Program-made: the position numbers and the translations under genes
From: Anthonomus grandis grandis
Lineage: Eukaryota; Arthropoda; Insecta; Coleoptera; Curculionidae
NCBI RefSeq assembly: GCF_022605725.1
Contig: NC_065551.1
Coordinates: 17,980,001-18,044,000 of the forward strand
Direction of reading: 5' to 3'
Length of the DNA: 64,000 nt
Shown here: positions 22,416-34,537 of the stretch, one piece after another
Numbering within the stretch: position 1 is the stretch's first letter
Layout: each line of letters begins with the position of its first letter
The notes under the pieces: model-generated
What the model saw: only the letters and a program-made list of their open reading frames with translations
The model's database searches: none
Told to the model about the DNA's origin: nothing

Positions 22416-25380
22416 TTGAGTACGTTATCACTTGATTTTATTGAGTGTATTTGGATTAGGATTAAGTCACGTAATGATAATGCTATTATAGGAAATGTCT
22501 ACAGACCACCAAATTCCAATATAGACCAATTCTATTTGCATTTAGAGGATATTTTGGCTAACTTATATACTCTATCTGAGAACATTGTATGTACTGGTGA
22601 TTTTAGCATTGATTTTCTAAAATTTTTAGATAATACTAAATGCTTAGAGTTAATAATGGACACATTTGGCCTTATCAAAGTAATAAATGAACCAACTCAT
22701 ATAAACCCTACTTCAGTATCCTTAATTGATTTAATATTTACAAACATTGAATGCATACAAGAGACCGGAGTACACAATGTACATCTTTCTGATCATTTTC
22801 CCGTGTTTCTAAAATTTAAATTTCAAATTGAAGAGCAGCATCCAGTGGTATTTACTTTTCGTTCTTTAAATAAAGTAAATCTTATATATTTAAATAAAAT
22901 AATTTTCAATACGATCTCGAATTATTGCCATGGGCACATATTTATGAGTCGCGTGATATCAACGAAAAAGTGGAATTTTTCACTACAACCATGCTAGCTC
23001 TTTTTGACGGATATGCACCTATTAAAACCTTTAAACGCAATCGTAACTACAAATACGCTCCCTGGATAACAGAAAATATAAGGCTTCTTCAGAAATTACG
23101 AAATAGAGCGTTAGGTAACTTTAAAACTACAAGACAGCCAGCCTATGATTATTATAAGCAATTGCGCAATTTCACGACGCCAGCGCTTCGTAATGACAAA
23201 AAAGCCTTTTTACGAACAAAATTTAATTCCAATTTATCAAGTAGGGAAACCTAGGCAGAACTAAAAAAACTTAATGTTGTTAAAAATAGACAAAAGAACA
23301 TTCCTTCAGAATTATGTTGTGTAATTTAATGTAATTTATGTGAAATTTAAATTATTTATTATTGAAAAAATTTAAATTATGATGTAAACTTAATTAATAA
23401 TTTTTTTACCTCGAACTGTACTAATCCGTATCAAGCAAATCAGAATCTGCTGCAGTTTTATGATAATAATTTAGTTAAAAATTTTGAACATGCTTTTTAA
23501 TTGCAAGAAATAACCGAAATCGAATTAATAAGAATTATTCTTTCCATAAAAAGTAAAGCTTATGGTTGTGATGGGCTTAATATTAAATTAATTCAGATTT
23601 GTTGTCCATTTATTGTCCCCTTTGTGCTTCACATAATAAACGAATGTTTGAAAAATTCAGTATTTCCAAATATGTGGAAACACGCCTTAGTCACGCTTTT
23701 GGCCAAAATAGCTCAACCAAAGGAACTTAAAGATCTCCGATCAATAAGCATTCTTCCCGTTCTTTCCAAAATTCTCAAAAAAGTTGCAAATAATCAAGCT
23801 CGAGTATTTTTGAATAGTCATGAAATTTTGCCACTCAAACAATCAGGGTTTCGATATAGGATATAGCTGTGCTACGGCTATGGCTGACGTAACAGATGAC
23901 ATTTTCCGAGCGTGGGATCAAGGGGAGTTTACTGCTTTGATTTAACTTGACTACACAAAGGCATTCGATTTAATTAATCATAGGATTTTATTATCAATTT
24001 TAAGTTATATAGGATTTTCAAGAGATGCAATAACATTTTTTAAATAATTTTTGGGTAATCGCAGCCAGCAGATCATTTTGAATGGTATAAAATCTAACTC
24101 AGCACCTTTATCAGTAGGTGTTCCTCAGGGAAGTATCCTGGGGCCATTGTTATACACAATTTATACATGTCGCTTTAAAGACCATTTAAATTTTGTAGCT
24201 ACCATTTGTATGCGGACGACACCCAACTCTATCTTCACTTTCACCCAAATAATACAGAAATTGCCAATAGAAATATAAATTTGGATTTAAAAAGTATAAT
24301 AGAAATCTCAACGTATCACGATCTAAAGATAAACCTTTCAAAATCATCCGTTACTGTATTCGGAGGAGATAAAAATAATAGATTGAGAGTTAGCAACGAG
24401 CTTAATATACAAATTAACAACGTCACCATTACATTAACTAACACGTCCAAATCATTGGGACTTGTTGTTGCCTCGGATCTTCGGTTTCATGAGCATGTCA
24501 CAGGAAAGCTCCGAAAAGCCTATGGTGCTCTTAAACTTATTTATAATCAAAGAAAATTTTTAAATCAAAAATTAAAAAAACATCTATGTGACTTCTTAGT
24601 GCTATCCAACTTTAACCACTGTAATACAGTATATGGCCCATGTTTGGATCAGTTTGATTCTCGTAGAATTTAGAAAGTACAAAATGCGTGCCTTCGCCTT
24701 ATTTTTGGGATACGCCGCAGAAATCGGATCTCTCATAAGCTTATAGACATCGGCTGGCTTAATATGTATAACCGCAGAAAACTACACTTCATTTCGTTGG
24801 GCTACAAGGTAATAAAATTTAAATCTCCCCAATACTTGTATGAGAGAGCAGACTTGTATAGAGCAGATTATAGAATTAACAACAATAATCGTAACTTACG
24901 CAATTTACATTTTCTTACTATTCCTCGACACAGAAAAGAACTTTTTAAACGAAGCTTTTCATATAATTTGGCTTCCAATTTGAATTCCTTAAAGATTACA
25001 TCATTTGATCTGACCTGTTCTACTTTTCAAAGAAAAACTTGAGACATTCTGTTTTTACGTCAGTATATAAAGTTGGTCTTTTATTTTGATTTTAATTTTT
25101 TTTTGTGTGATGTCGCTGAATGTGTTTTTATATTTTTAAGTTTCAACTGTTATGATCTGTAATTTGAAATATTGGTACTGGTTGTAGAGCTAATTTTTTT
25201 TAATGTTATATTTTTTACATTTTTTTAGAGAGCGCCTAAACAATATCTGGTCTGCGTACCAGAATACTGACGTAACACAGCCTTTTATTTTTCATAGACA
25301 TTGTGTATTTCTAAATTTTTATATTGTATTTTGTACTTGCTTATGAAAAGTAATAAATTTTGTTTATTATTATTACTATT
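22416..25380 (+). mobile_element. LINE C (CR1/Jockey-type), sense, 5'-truncated
   Basis: Ordered parts: endonuclease C-terminal part (22430-22830), linker (22925-23260), RT (23500-24330), C-terminal region (to 25042), then a 3' untranslated region ending in a TTATTATTATTACT tail at about 25378. It is the longest LINE copy here, nearly 3 kb, in several frames. The C-terminal region shares LVLSNFxxCxxxYGPCLD with LINE B. Confidence 0.85.
22430..25042 (+). pseudogene. LINE C ORF2: endonuclease, reverse transcriptase, C-terminal region
   Basis: Endonuclease: IGNVYRPPNSNIDQFY (22490), VCTGDFSIDFLK (22590, GDxN-type box), LIDLIFTN (22722) and LSDHFPVFLKFK (22785). RT: SKAYGCDGLNIKLIQ (23550), FPNMWKHALVTLLAK (23675), DYTKAFDLINHRILL (about 23950, with a stop just upstream), GVPQGSILGPLLYTIYT (24118), and after a frameshift YADDTQLYLHFH (24208). 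C-terminal: LGLVVASDLRFHEHV (24458) and NRRKLHF (24768). At least five frame breaks (22915-22990, 23254, 23866-23945, 24048, 24200, 24672) make it dead. Confidence 0.85.
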
Positions 25381-27425
25381 TTTAAATTCCAATATCCTGT
25401 ATAAAACATGAACCGAAACATCTTAAAAGGTTTAAATCATGTTAATTATCCTTTTTTTTAGAAAATTTATGATTTTTTTATATATTTTACTTCTAAAAGT
25501 CTTAACCGGCCTAATATTCAACGCTTATTTGCAAGGGTCTAGTCACAATTCAGAATTTAAAATTTTCGTCGAAAGTCGATTCTTTTTTATTTACATGTTT
25601 ATTTCGACGTCACGAAATCGGGTTAAAAAAATAATTTAAAATTCTAGATATTTCTAAAAGAACAAGAATTTTTTTTCTTTAATAACATTGCTCAAATCAT
25701 CAAAAAAAATATTGATATCTGTAAATACTTGTATATGTTGTATATGTAAGTCCCTATATGGCCGATAAAAATTCTGAAATGCCCGGACCATGCCGCTCAG
25801 ATCTAAGGGTACGTTTATATTGACGCTTCGGTACTAGCGGCAATTGTTCTTAAAAAAATATATCAAATCAATTTAAGGGGTTAAGATCAAATCAATTTAA
25901 TAAACTAAGTGATTCTAAAGAAGAAATATAACTCTTCTTTAAATGGGATTACATATTTTATTACTAAAATAGCAGCTAGAAAATGCAAATTCTATGCACA
26001 CCCTATAACATACATTTTGTCATCTGTATACATAATTGAGGAAATACCCTGCAAAGTTTATTAAATATATTAAAAAAAGAAAAACGTATTATTATAATAA
26101 AGTTGTAAAATGATAGAGAAATTGCCACAGTATGCCAATTTTATCCGAAGAGCGACTAATGAATAAAAAAAACGACTACAAAAGCTAATAATATAATATA
26201 TATTTAAGAACTTAAATCAAAATCCTGTAGGTAAATTTTTGTCAAACTCTAATGTTAAATATTTTTGGGAAATAAATTTAAAGTACTAAATAGCTAAAGT
26301 TTACCATCAGGTAAATATATAAGTCTTTTTACCCTATTATAAAATCGTCTTGGGGTATTTCGCTATCCGGTGCTAGATGTAGAAGCCTCACTAAAGTCAA
26401 AAGTATTTTTTGACTCTTGTAAATATTGATGATTGTCCTCACATAGGACAATTATCTTTATTATTTTTTTTTGTTCCAATAGTTGTAAATGTAAATGTGT
26501 TCCAATACTTCTGTTAATCCACTTGCAATAATGCTTGGCCTATACTCGTATCATCTTTTGTTGAAAGCTTTCTACGATTTTTGTAAGAGGGGTTATAGAT
26601 GATGTATTAGGTGATAGCAAGTCTGAATGGTCAGATGGAGAATATGGGATTTGGAGAATAAGAGATGCAGTGTCTCATCTTTTTCTGCTGCCTGTTTACT
26701 TACATAATTTTTACTTTTATCCTGTGATATTTGTGATGATAACTTGACCTCGCTATTAATTTGGGGAAAATTACCTCCAAAATTTCTTATAGTAAATAGG
26801 TGGTATAAAAACAATAGACTTTTGAAGTATTTTCATTATCCTTTGTAATCATTTTAATCATCTCCCAATTTTGGTTAAGAAATTCACGCCATGCTGGTTA
26901 CAAATTTATCTCTTAAACCTTTCCATTAATCTGACTACACTTCCTAATACAATGAAAACATATCTATGTAGGTACTATAAAAAATGCACTATATTATATT
27001 ATTAATAATATCAAATATTAATTTTAACTAAATTAAACGGTCTATTTTAACTTACAAGTAATTATTAGCTGGTCAATCAATCAGAAGTTTGGCGTTTCCT
27101 TTCCGTATGAGAGTAACTACAGTGCAAAAAGTTGTTTCAGGGTTGATTAAATTTATCTGGGAAATACCGCATATAGATATGAAAACTTCATTTAAAAAAT
27201 AGCACATGATTTTTATTATATTTGGAATTTTATTAATTGTATTGACTTTATCAACGGGAAACATGTTGGATTAAATTGCCCCGCACATTTTACATTACTA
27301 AACTATAAATAGTTTTTTTCAATTATTTTGCCATAATTAGTTGATGTCAATTATAGATTCATTAATATCGATGGTGGAGGTTACGAAAACCAGAATGATG
27401 GTGGAATTTTTAGATCGTGAGTTCA
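25381..27425. other. Intergenic, nothing recognised
   Basis: Two kilobases of AT-rich DNA. Short ORFs here do not resemble a family I know, and I see no inverted repeats linking it to the mobile elements. Confidence 0.4.
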
Positions 27426-28420
27426 AACTTCAAACTTCAAAACTTTTTTATTTGCCTTCAAGATACACAGTTATAGTTACAACACAATAATAATTTAAAA
27501 AAATATGACAAATAAGGACCACTTCGCGATTATATAACCGATGCACAAGACTCGTTTAAATACAAGCTTGTGTGAAGTAGCCCTGCTTTCTATAATACTT
27601 TACAAGTAATATAAATGTATAGTTCAGATATAAAATATTAAAACCAGGTTAACACATAAAATAAAATTAAATATAGTTCTAACATATATAGGTGTAACTT
27701 GGAAAGAAAACCTATACATCCTAAAGGTAAGAGGCGCGAAAGGAAGCAAGAAATATAGAAAAAAAAATTGCAAAAGGAAAGAAAAGAACACCGAGAACCA
27801 GGCAAAAACAATGTAATAAAATGTAAATTTCAATCGTTAGTGGAAACTCAAGATATGCATAAGGCTGGCTAACATTAACAACAACAAAAAATAAATAATG
27901 TTAAAAAAAATTAAATTATGAGGAGCTTTTTAAAACTACTAAAGCATATGCAATACAAATATATCAACATACTTAAAATAAATAATTTTAAATTATCTCC
28001 TTTGCTCCTCCAGAAGACGCGATTTAATTAAGTCCTTGTAAAGGTTAGGCGACATTTGTTTTACATCATGTGGAAGACTATTCCACATCTGTATTGCAAA
28101 ATAGCTAAAAGATTTTTGGAAATTGGCTGATTTATGTAATCGAATATTAAAATCAGTTTTGTTTCTAGTAGAGTGAGTATGGTCACGAGCACTAAAAAGT
28201 GCCCTTAGATATGGTGGATCTCCACTTTTTATTACTCGGTATATGAACAAAAAAATATGATATTTGGGTTTATTAAACATTGCTAAAATAGAATTATTAT
28301 TTAAATGTGGGGTAATGTGATTTCTGAAAGCTATATCAAATGAAAAACGCATGCATGTATTTTGTAATTTTTAAATAGATTTAAAGTTACCTAATGTGAG
28401 AAAGTTGTGATAAACGATAT

Positions 28421-28464
28421 CTCCATAGTCTAGAAAACTATGGAGACATAGTCTAGAAAACTAT
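28421..28464. repeat. Micro-duplication with hairpin
   Basis: ATAGTCTAGAAAACTAT occurs at 28425-28441 and again at 28448-28464. CTCCATAGT (28421-28429) pairs with ACTATGGAG (28437-28445). It lies inside LINE D and looks like a small templated insertion. Confidence 0.75.
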
Positions 28465-28590
28465 CATAGAAAATTGATAAAACAAGAGAATTGCTTATAT
28501 AATATTTAGTTTTTGGTGGCAAATATTTTTAAGTAGTTTATAAACCTTATATGCTATACCAAGTTTTTGTTTAATGTGGGTTTGAAATTA

Positions 28591-28640
28591 GAGGGCATTA
28601 TCCAAAATTGAATAATTTGAGAAAATTGGATAATGCCCTC
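28591..28640. repeat. Hairpin insertion inside LINE D
   Basis: Perfect 15-bp arms: GAGGGCATTATCCAA (28591-28605) and its reverse complement (28626-28640), with a loop of 20 bases. Confidence 0.85.
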
Positions 28641-29689
28641 CTAATTTGAACAATGTTGCCTAATTGGAACAATTTTTCGCTTCAGTAACTACTGGCAGAG
28701 AGGTGTCATTTATTTGAATATTAATAGTGTCAGATAATTCTGTTACTTGATTTTTATTGTTACCAAAAAGTATAATCGATGATTTGTTTGCATTAAGTCT
28801 TAAGTTATAATTTTGCGCATACTGATAATTTGTGTTAAGTTCCTCATTAAAAGTTTGTTGAAATATGGGAAAATCACTCGGAGAAAAAGAAAGGTATATC
28901 TAAGAGTCATCAGCGTATTGCTGTATTTTGACTTGTGTAAGGACACTGTGCATATCTGCTACATAAACAGAGAAAAGGAGTGGCCCCAATATGGATCTCT
29001 GTGGTACCCTTGCATTCATAGGTAAAAAGTTGGATTTGATGGTATTGCCAAATTCTGTTTTTAAACAAACACAGTGCGCTTGGTTTTTAAGATACGATTT
29101 AAAAAAACAGATTGCATCCTGAAATAATCCAAAATATGTTAGTTTGGCTAAAAGCATTTCATGATTAATAGTACCAAAAGCATTACTAAAATCTAAAAGT
29201 CCAACGCATGTTATTTCTTTTTTGTCCAGATTAGTTCTAATATCATTAATGATTTTTACTAGAGATGTGGTAGTACTGAAATTTTGTCGAAAACCAGACT
29301 AACAATCAGGAATTACGCTCATTGATTTAAAAAAATGGTTAATTGATTAGATATGTGTATGTCTAATATTTTTAGAAACTGCAGATAAACTACTAATTAG
29401 TCTCAGATCCTTAAAATTTACAGGTTTGGATATCTTATGTAATGGTAAATGGTATGATATTTGCTTGTTTCCATATATCTGGATATACGTTTTCTAAGAT
29501 ACAAGTATTAATTATGTTTAAAAAATACTTTTTACAAAATGGAAAACAAAGTTTAATATCACGTATAGAAATTCCATCTTCACCGGCTGCATTTGTTTTT
29601 ATAGAATTTACAATTTTTAATATACTTGTTTCGTCGTTTATCACTTTGTCATATATATTTTGTCTGTAAACCTAAATTTTATCATGGGA

Positions 29690-30130
29690 GGAAATATCAG
29701 CTACATTGTATTTGTAAGAAGGCCGACCTAAACGAGTGCGCCTTACCAAACTCGGACATTACTGTACAATATGTCATAAATAGTCACATAGTTTATGACA
29801 AAGCCTATCCACTTCTTCGAAATTTAGGGAAGCCATATAGAAAACTAAACCTAAATAAATAATATTTTAATGCCAGGTTATCAAGAGCCCGAAAAACAAA
29901 GAGATGTGCGTTTGGCATACTATTTGCCAAGTAGAGAATTTTGGAAAACCCTTCCAGACGTAGCTTATGACCTTGCTTAATGTATCTTTTTGTTGCATAT
30001 CATTATTGACAAAGGAGGCATTTAGCATCGCCTTGAAGATCCTAATTTAATAGGATATATTGAAAGACCAAGCTAAGGTGCTGAAAATATTCGTGTATTT
30101 GTCATAATTCAATTTAAATACCTAATTCCC
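29690..30130 (+). pseudogene. PIF/Harbinger transposase remnant (C-terminal DDE region)
   Basis: The reading VYDKAYPLLRNLGKPYRKL (29790-29850) matches the 'D(S/K)AYPLxxxLxxPY' stretch of Harbinger nucleases (DDE_Tnp_4), and NARLSRARKTKRCAFGILFAK (29870-29930) matches 'FNxxLSxARxxxExAFGxLxxR' next to the third acidic residue; here E is replaced by R/C. ENPSRRSL and a helix follow to about 30010 in the same region. Only this C-terminal piece remains, without inverted repeats. Its 5' side abuts the antisense LINE D. Confidence 0.7.
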
Positions 30131-30325
30131 GTTAAAACTTTTTTTTAAATGATAATGTTGTATACGATGTCACTTGGTCTTTTAAATTGAAACTTACTTA
30201 TTCTACTAAAATTTACAACAAATAGCCAAAATATCAATGAATTTAATTATCCGTGTGTTGTTGGGTGCATCGTTTGTTGTTTTTTACGTTCTAGCGGATA
30301 GATTTGAAGAATCAGGAGGAAGAAC

Positions 30326-30516
30326 GATGAAAGTCCACATTTAACGAAAAATAAAGTATTCAATGCAAAACGATGCTTATAGCCTCTATTTTATCGGGTT
30401 ACAATATAAGAAGAAATAAAGATGACAGTCCAAAGTTATAATCGAAATAAAATTGGATGTACTAGGAAAGAACGCTGAAAGTCCATGCGTCAGCGGAAAA
30501 AACGCTGAGAATCCCA
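30326..30516. repeat. Subterminal repeat cluster of element B
   Basis: Copies of one word: GATGAAAGTCCA (30326-30337), GATGACAGTCCA (30421-30432), GCTGAAAGTCCA (30474-30485), GCTGAGAATCCCA (30504-30516). On the other side GATGAAAGTCA (32354-32364) and the inverted TGGACTTTCATC (32567-32578). Each left copy is followed within about 20 bases by CGAAAA or GGAAAA. Confidence 0.75.
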
Positions 30517-30645
30517 TATGGATTGAGTGGCGCCTTCAAAAATATTACTTCATAATATTATAAAAATATCACTTTCAAATCAGTGCGACTGTGTTGTTGT
30601 GATTGATAACTGATAAATATTGTAAATACGTGCATTTTTGAGGTT

Positions 30646-32237
30646 ATGGAGAATAGTTTGCCTAGCGCTTTGACGAAAAAACGGAGGAAAGATGGACGTA
30701 TTTGTGATGCTCCAAAGAAACTTCGCTTGAAATCTAATGAGACTGGCAGTGATTGTAAGTGTAAGAATTTGAAATGTTTTTCTGTTGTAAACGAAGAAAC
30801 GCGTCGTATAATTTTGCATGAATTCAATAATTCTTTATCATCATACAATGAGCAGAACTCGTTACTTGCCGGACTAATTTCCGTAGTGCCCATTCAGCGA
30901 CGACGACCCCGTAAACAGCAAAATGAAGTCACTGAACAAAATGAAGTTTAATCAGTCATCATACAAATATAGAGTTAGAGTCTTGGGGCAAGACGGGCAC
31001 ACTTCTGACGTTCAGATATACTTCAAAGCATTCCTGCCAATTCACGGAATAAGGGGGCGGCGTGTCCAAACAATTCAAAGGTCATTAAAAATGACAGGTG
31101 TTTCTCCAGTTAACAACAGAGGTAAGCACAGAAATAGAAAGCATGCTCTGTCCAAGGAAACAATTGCGTGTGTAAAGCAGCACAATTTTCAATTCAAATT
31201 CAATTTCATTTCAATCAAAACTCTCAAAGACAGAAAAAAGTACTGCTGAAATTCTCAAAGAACTGAAGAAACTGCAACTGGATAAAGATATTCATTTGAG
31301 GAAAGCAGATACCTTTTACAAAAAGAAAACAGCTGCGAAGAATGAGAGTAGAAAGACAATGGAAATGGAATCAATATGCATCGATTATGCCAAGAACTTG
31401 CCAGTTCCAAACATTTCCACAAATGACGTGTATTATTGCCATCAATTGTCAATTTACACATTTATTATTCACATTTTATCGGATAATCAAGCTATTTTCT
31501 ATACGTATCCAGAAGTAATAGGCAAAAAGGGAAGCTTGGATGTTTGTTCCTTATTGCATCATATGCTGTACAATCATCTAAATCAGCAAACGGGGAAACT
31601 AAACATTTTCTGTGACTCATGCCCAGGACAATATAAAAACTAGATACTTGCATTATGTTATACATTTCCAGAAACGTTTGGACTTTATTCAAATGACATT
31701 TCCGATTCGAGGCCATTCATATATGGAGTGCGACAAGGACTTCGCCACAGTGAATCAAAAGCATAGAGCAGAAATACCGCAAGACAGGATAGAGGCTTTC
31801 GAGTCAAGTCGGAATAAACCATCGCCCTTTAAAACTGAAAATGTTCAACAACACTTTTTCCGGCAATGGGAAGTGCTTCTAAATACATTTTACAAAAAAA
31901 AATTCCCTTTCCAACTAGAGTTATTAGGGAAGTAAAATTTTCAAAGGAAAATCCAAGGCTTGTGTATTTCCGAACAACATTTAACGGGGAGTGGCAGTCA
32001 GCTGATATCGTCGGAAAACCATTGGTGCCAAACAATAGGAGGGAGTTTGAATTAGCTGGAATTTCTTACGAAGGTATAAATTTGTATGCATTTTCCGATG
32101 AGATTTTACCTTATCCAGTTTGTCTTGTTTCAGGTCTACTCCCTTTATCAGGTGCTAAATTCAAAGATCTAACTAAGCTTGCAAGATTTTGTGGAGAATC
32201 GGCACAGGAGTACATTTGCAGCCTGCCACACAATTGA
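30646..32237 (+). pseudogene. Element B transposase, four frame breaks
   Basis: Starts ATG 30646 (MENSLPSALTKKRRKDGRIC). In order: basic N-terminus; CKCKNLKCFSVV (Cys pair, about residue 37); a helical region to 30951; after a shift VQIYFKAFLPIHGIRGRRVQ (31010-31065) and NNRGKHRNRKHALS; after a shift near 31240 a Lys-rich segment with DYAKNLPVPNISTNDVYYCH (31385-31445), where the first acidic site (xFDxQ) would lie; second site FCDSCPGQYKN (31606-31640); after a shift RGHSYMECDKD (31710); C-terminal REVKFSKENPRLVYFRT (31930) to a stop at 32237. Spacing and motifs match element A. The protein is near full length (about 520 codons) but broken. Confidence 0.75.
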
Positions 32238-32625
32238 GAATTTCTATTTTATTTCGTAGTCTCCATTTTGTCACCAAACAATAAAGATTTATTTTGTAAA
32301 ATTGAGCTTTTATTGAAAACCCGTATAAGTTCTTGATAATAAGAGGAAATATCGATGAAAGTCACTGGACCCTCATCTTTCTCAGTTCTTTGCGATCTCT
32401 GCTAGAATTTTTTGTTTTTTATTGTTCCAGAGCCTTACAATTTTTTTTTCGGGTAGTAACTCCGTTGAACTATCAAATAGTACATATTTATTCATTGAAT
32501 AGTTTTTGCACTAAATATAGAATGGTTTCAAACTTAATTTTATCGATATTTCCATTTTATGTTTCATGGACTTTCATCCTTATTCCCCCTGGCTCTTCAC
32601 TTGGATTTTCGAGGGTGCGGGCATA

Positions 32626-33480
32626 TAAAATCCCCAAATTTAGTTTAATATAAGACTAAGCATATTGCTAAAATAAAGTTTTAAAAACATTAAATTATTT
32701 AAACTTCTTTATTGAATACCTATTTGCGGAAATTCAGTTTTTATATTGGTTTAAGTGACTCGTATAAACTGTAACAGAAATTAAATTATTTTACTTACTT
32801 GATGTGTCTAATTTTAGGGCTACACCATTCCACAATTTATCCAGCACGAACAAATTGTGGTGGTATTTTTTTTTATGAATCCTACAAGGGAAGTTTAATA
32901 AAACTTTTATTTATTAAAATATCGATATCCATACCCACCGATCTTCGATAAAATTTCACTTCGCTAGTATTGTCGCTCGCATTATTTCTCGCAGCTCCAA
33001 CATAAACGTGCTCTAAGAAACTTTTGGACTTTTCTAAAAGACAATTCGGCTGATGAAAGAGCTAATTTTTTTGTTTGATTATTCACAACGTATATCTCCA
33101 AATCTCTTATGCTAAACATTGATATTAAATTCTTGATTGTTTTATGAATCAATAAAATAAGTAGGTAGTCAAGGATTTTAAAATCTATAAGAAAAAAACT
33201 TTAATATGAAATATTCTTGCACAAGAGAGATCAATTTGGAACCAATCAGTCACCTCATTTTTTTTTACTGCCCAAAAACACGAAGATATAATCAATATTG
33301 AAATCGTCCCTTTTCTGCTGCCAAAAGCCCAAGATGGATTTATAATATTATGCAGATATATTGCATGCAGAATTTTTAATAACACTTAATATCGCTCGCA
33401 ACAATGGGTGATCGTTTATTTGTTTATTTTAAAACGTCAAAGGTGGTCCCATATAAATAAGCATTTAGAAATAAAGCATT
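32626..33480. other. Intergenic, nothing recognised
   Basis: AT-rich spacer with no coding or transposon signal. A short inverted match (CCACAATTT at 32830 and AAATTGTGG at 32853) is likely chance. Confidence 0.4.
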
Positions 33481-34060
33481 TATATGTGAATTAAATAGGA
33501 TGATAATTAACGCGAATATTATTTATGATGTTATTGTTTGACCTATAACGAGCGCGGCTAAAACCACTAAATAAATTAAGCACTTTAATGCATTTAAAAA
33601 CATTGTATTTGCTGGTGCTGCCCACGTGTAAAGTAATCGTAAACCTTTCTTTTTCATTAAGCAATATGGTTATGCATATAATTGGATTTGTTACAGCGGA
33701 GTCTCGGTGTATTATAAACAAATCGATGGCTTGATGGCGCCTGTTTATCGACGGATTCGCCTCTCTTTCTTCATCGACTGTCTGCGATATCACGGTTCAT
33801 TTGTTGTTTAATAGACTCGCCCGACCTAAATAATGCAATAAACGGCTCGTATCTTATTACCGCTTCTTGATGATCGTTTGATTGAATTCGCGTTTCACGA
33901 GTTGTAATGCAGATGTCAAACCGCTTTATTGAAACGCTAACAAGTGAATTTAAAGAGCTTTTAAGTGGAAATAAAAAGAATCCGAAAAAACATGAACTTA
34001 TCAGCCTAATTAGGGTTTTAATTATTCGTTTTTGAATATTACCTTGTAATAACAAATTTT
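33481..34060. other. CpG-retaining island, possible host regulatory DNA
   Basis: High-complexity sequence with many CpG: CGATGGCTTGATGGCGCCTG, CGACGGATTCGCC, CTCGCCCGACC, AAACGGCTCGTATC, GAATTCGCGTTTCACGAG. No transposon motif. Short ORFs cover it on the minus strand without family likeness. A conserved noncoding element is the simplest reading, from composition only. Confidence 0.4.
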
Positions 34061-34526
34061 TTATTATTCGTGTTTAAATTAAGTATTCTTCAGTGTTTTT
34101 TTTTTTAGTTTAACAGTTTCTCTCTTTTAACAGTAAGTATAAGTTTCCTAAATAATTTTAAATTAGAAAAGTAAATAAAACAGATTCGCTTATATTATGA
34201 TGAGAATATTAAACAAGAATCTTTAAATATAAATAGTAAAAATTGTATAAATAAAGCTGAATTAAATTAAAGACAGAAAATAAAAAATTTATATAATTTA
34301 TATAAAATAACACTATAGAATTAAAAGCTCTGAAAAATACTTCAATTCGATAACACTACTAAAATTCTTTGTGGTGATAAAATTAAAGTTATATACATAT
34401 ATGGTTTAATGAAATAATAACACTTATGAAAATATATTAAATAAATATTGCCCTAAGACCTATAATGCTGAATAAATATATAGAATATAATAATATAATT
34501 TTCTTTTACAATTTCTTACAATTTTA
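34061..34526. other. AT-rich spacer
   Basis: Nothing recognised. Confidence 0.5.
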
Positions 34527-34537
34527 GGAGTTTAGGT

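Larger units (their letters stand above)
27993..29680 (-). pseudogene. LINE D reverse transcriptase and C-terminal region
   Basis: Minus-strand: INDETSILKIVNSIK and GEDGISIRDIKLCFP (29640-29560), YPDIWKQANIIPF (29480-29450), then a degraded stretch, MLLAKLTYFGLFQDA (29157), PMNARVPQRSILGPLLFSVY (29020-28965), where the usual GVPQGS reads RVPQRS, and QQYADDS (28920). The catalytic YADD is kept. A hairpin insertion (28591-28640) and local duplications (28421-28464) interrupt the thumb. C-terminal: RNHITPHLNNNSILAMFNK through SFSYFAIQMWNSLPHDVKQM, ending at 27993. Confidence 0.8.
27430..29687 (-). mobile_element. LINE D (same group as LINE A), antisense
   Basis: Minus-strand order: RT from about 29680 leftward, C-terminal region to 27993, and a 3' untranslated region to about 27430. 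The end facing left carries CTTCAAACTTCAAAACTT (27427-27450 region), a short 7-base repeat tail in antisense. The 3' region (ACCACTTCGCGATTATATAACCGA, 27510-27545) parallels that of LINE A. The 5' end is truncated against the PIF/Harbinger remnant. Confidence 0.8.
30290..32625 (+). mobile_element. Element B: DDE-like DNA transposon, same superfamily as A
   Basis: The ends show inverted similarity over about 40 bp: GAAGAATCAGGAGGAAGAAC then GATGAAAGTCC (30306-30336) on the left, and on the right the inverse of GAAGAGCCAGGGGGAATAAG plus GATGAAAGTCC (32567-32600). Inside both ends lie repeated GATGAAAGTCCA-like words. The transposase fills the middle. Exact boundaries and target duplication were not resolved. 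Confidence 0.65.

Noticed and set aside
30558..30893. Two minus-strand ORFs over the start of the element B transposase.
   Set aside because: Antisense shadows; the plus-strand reading carries the family motifs.
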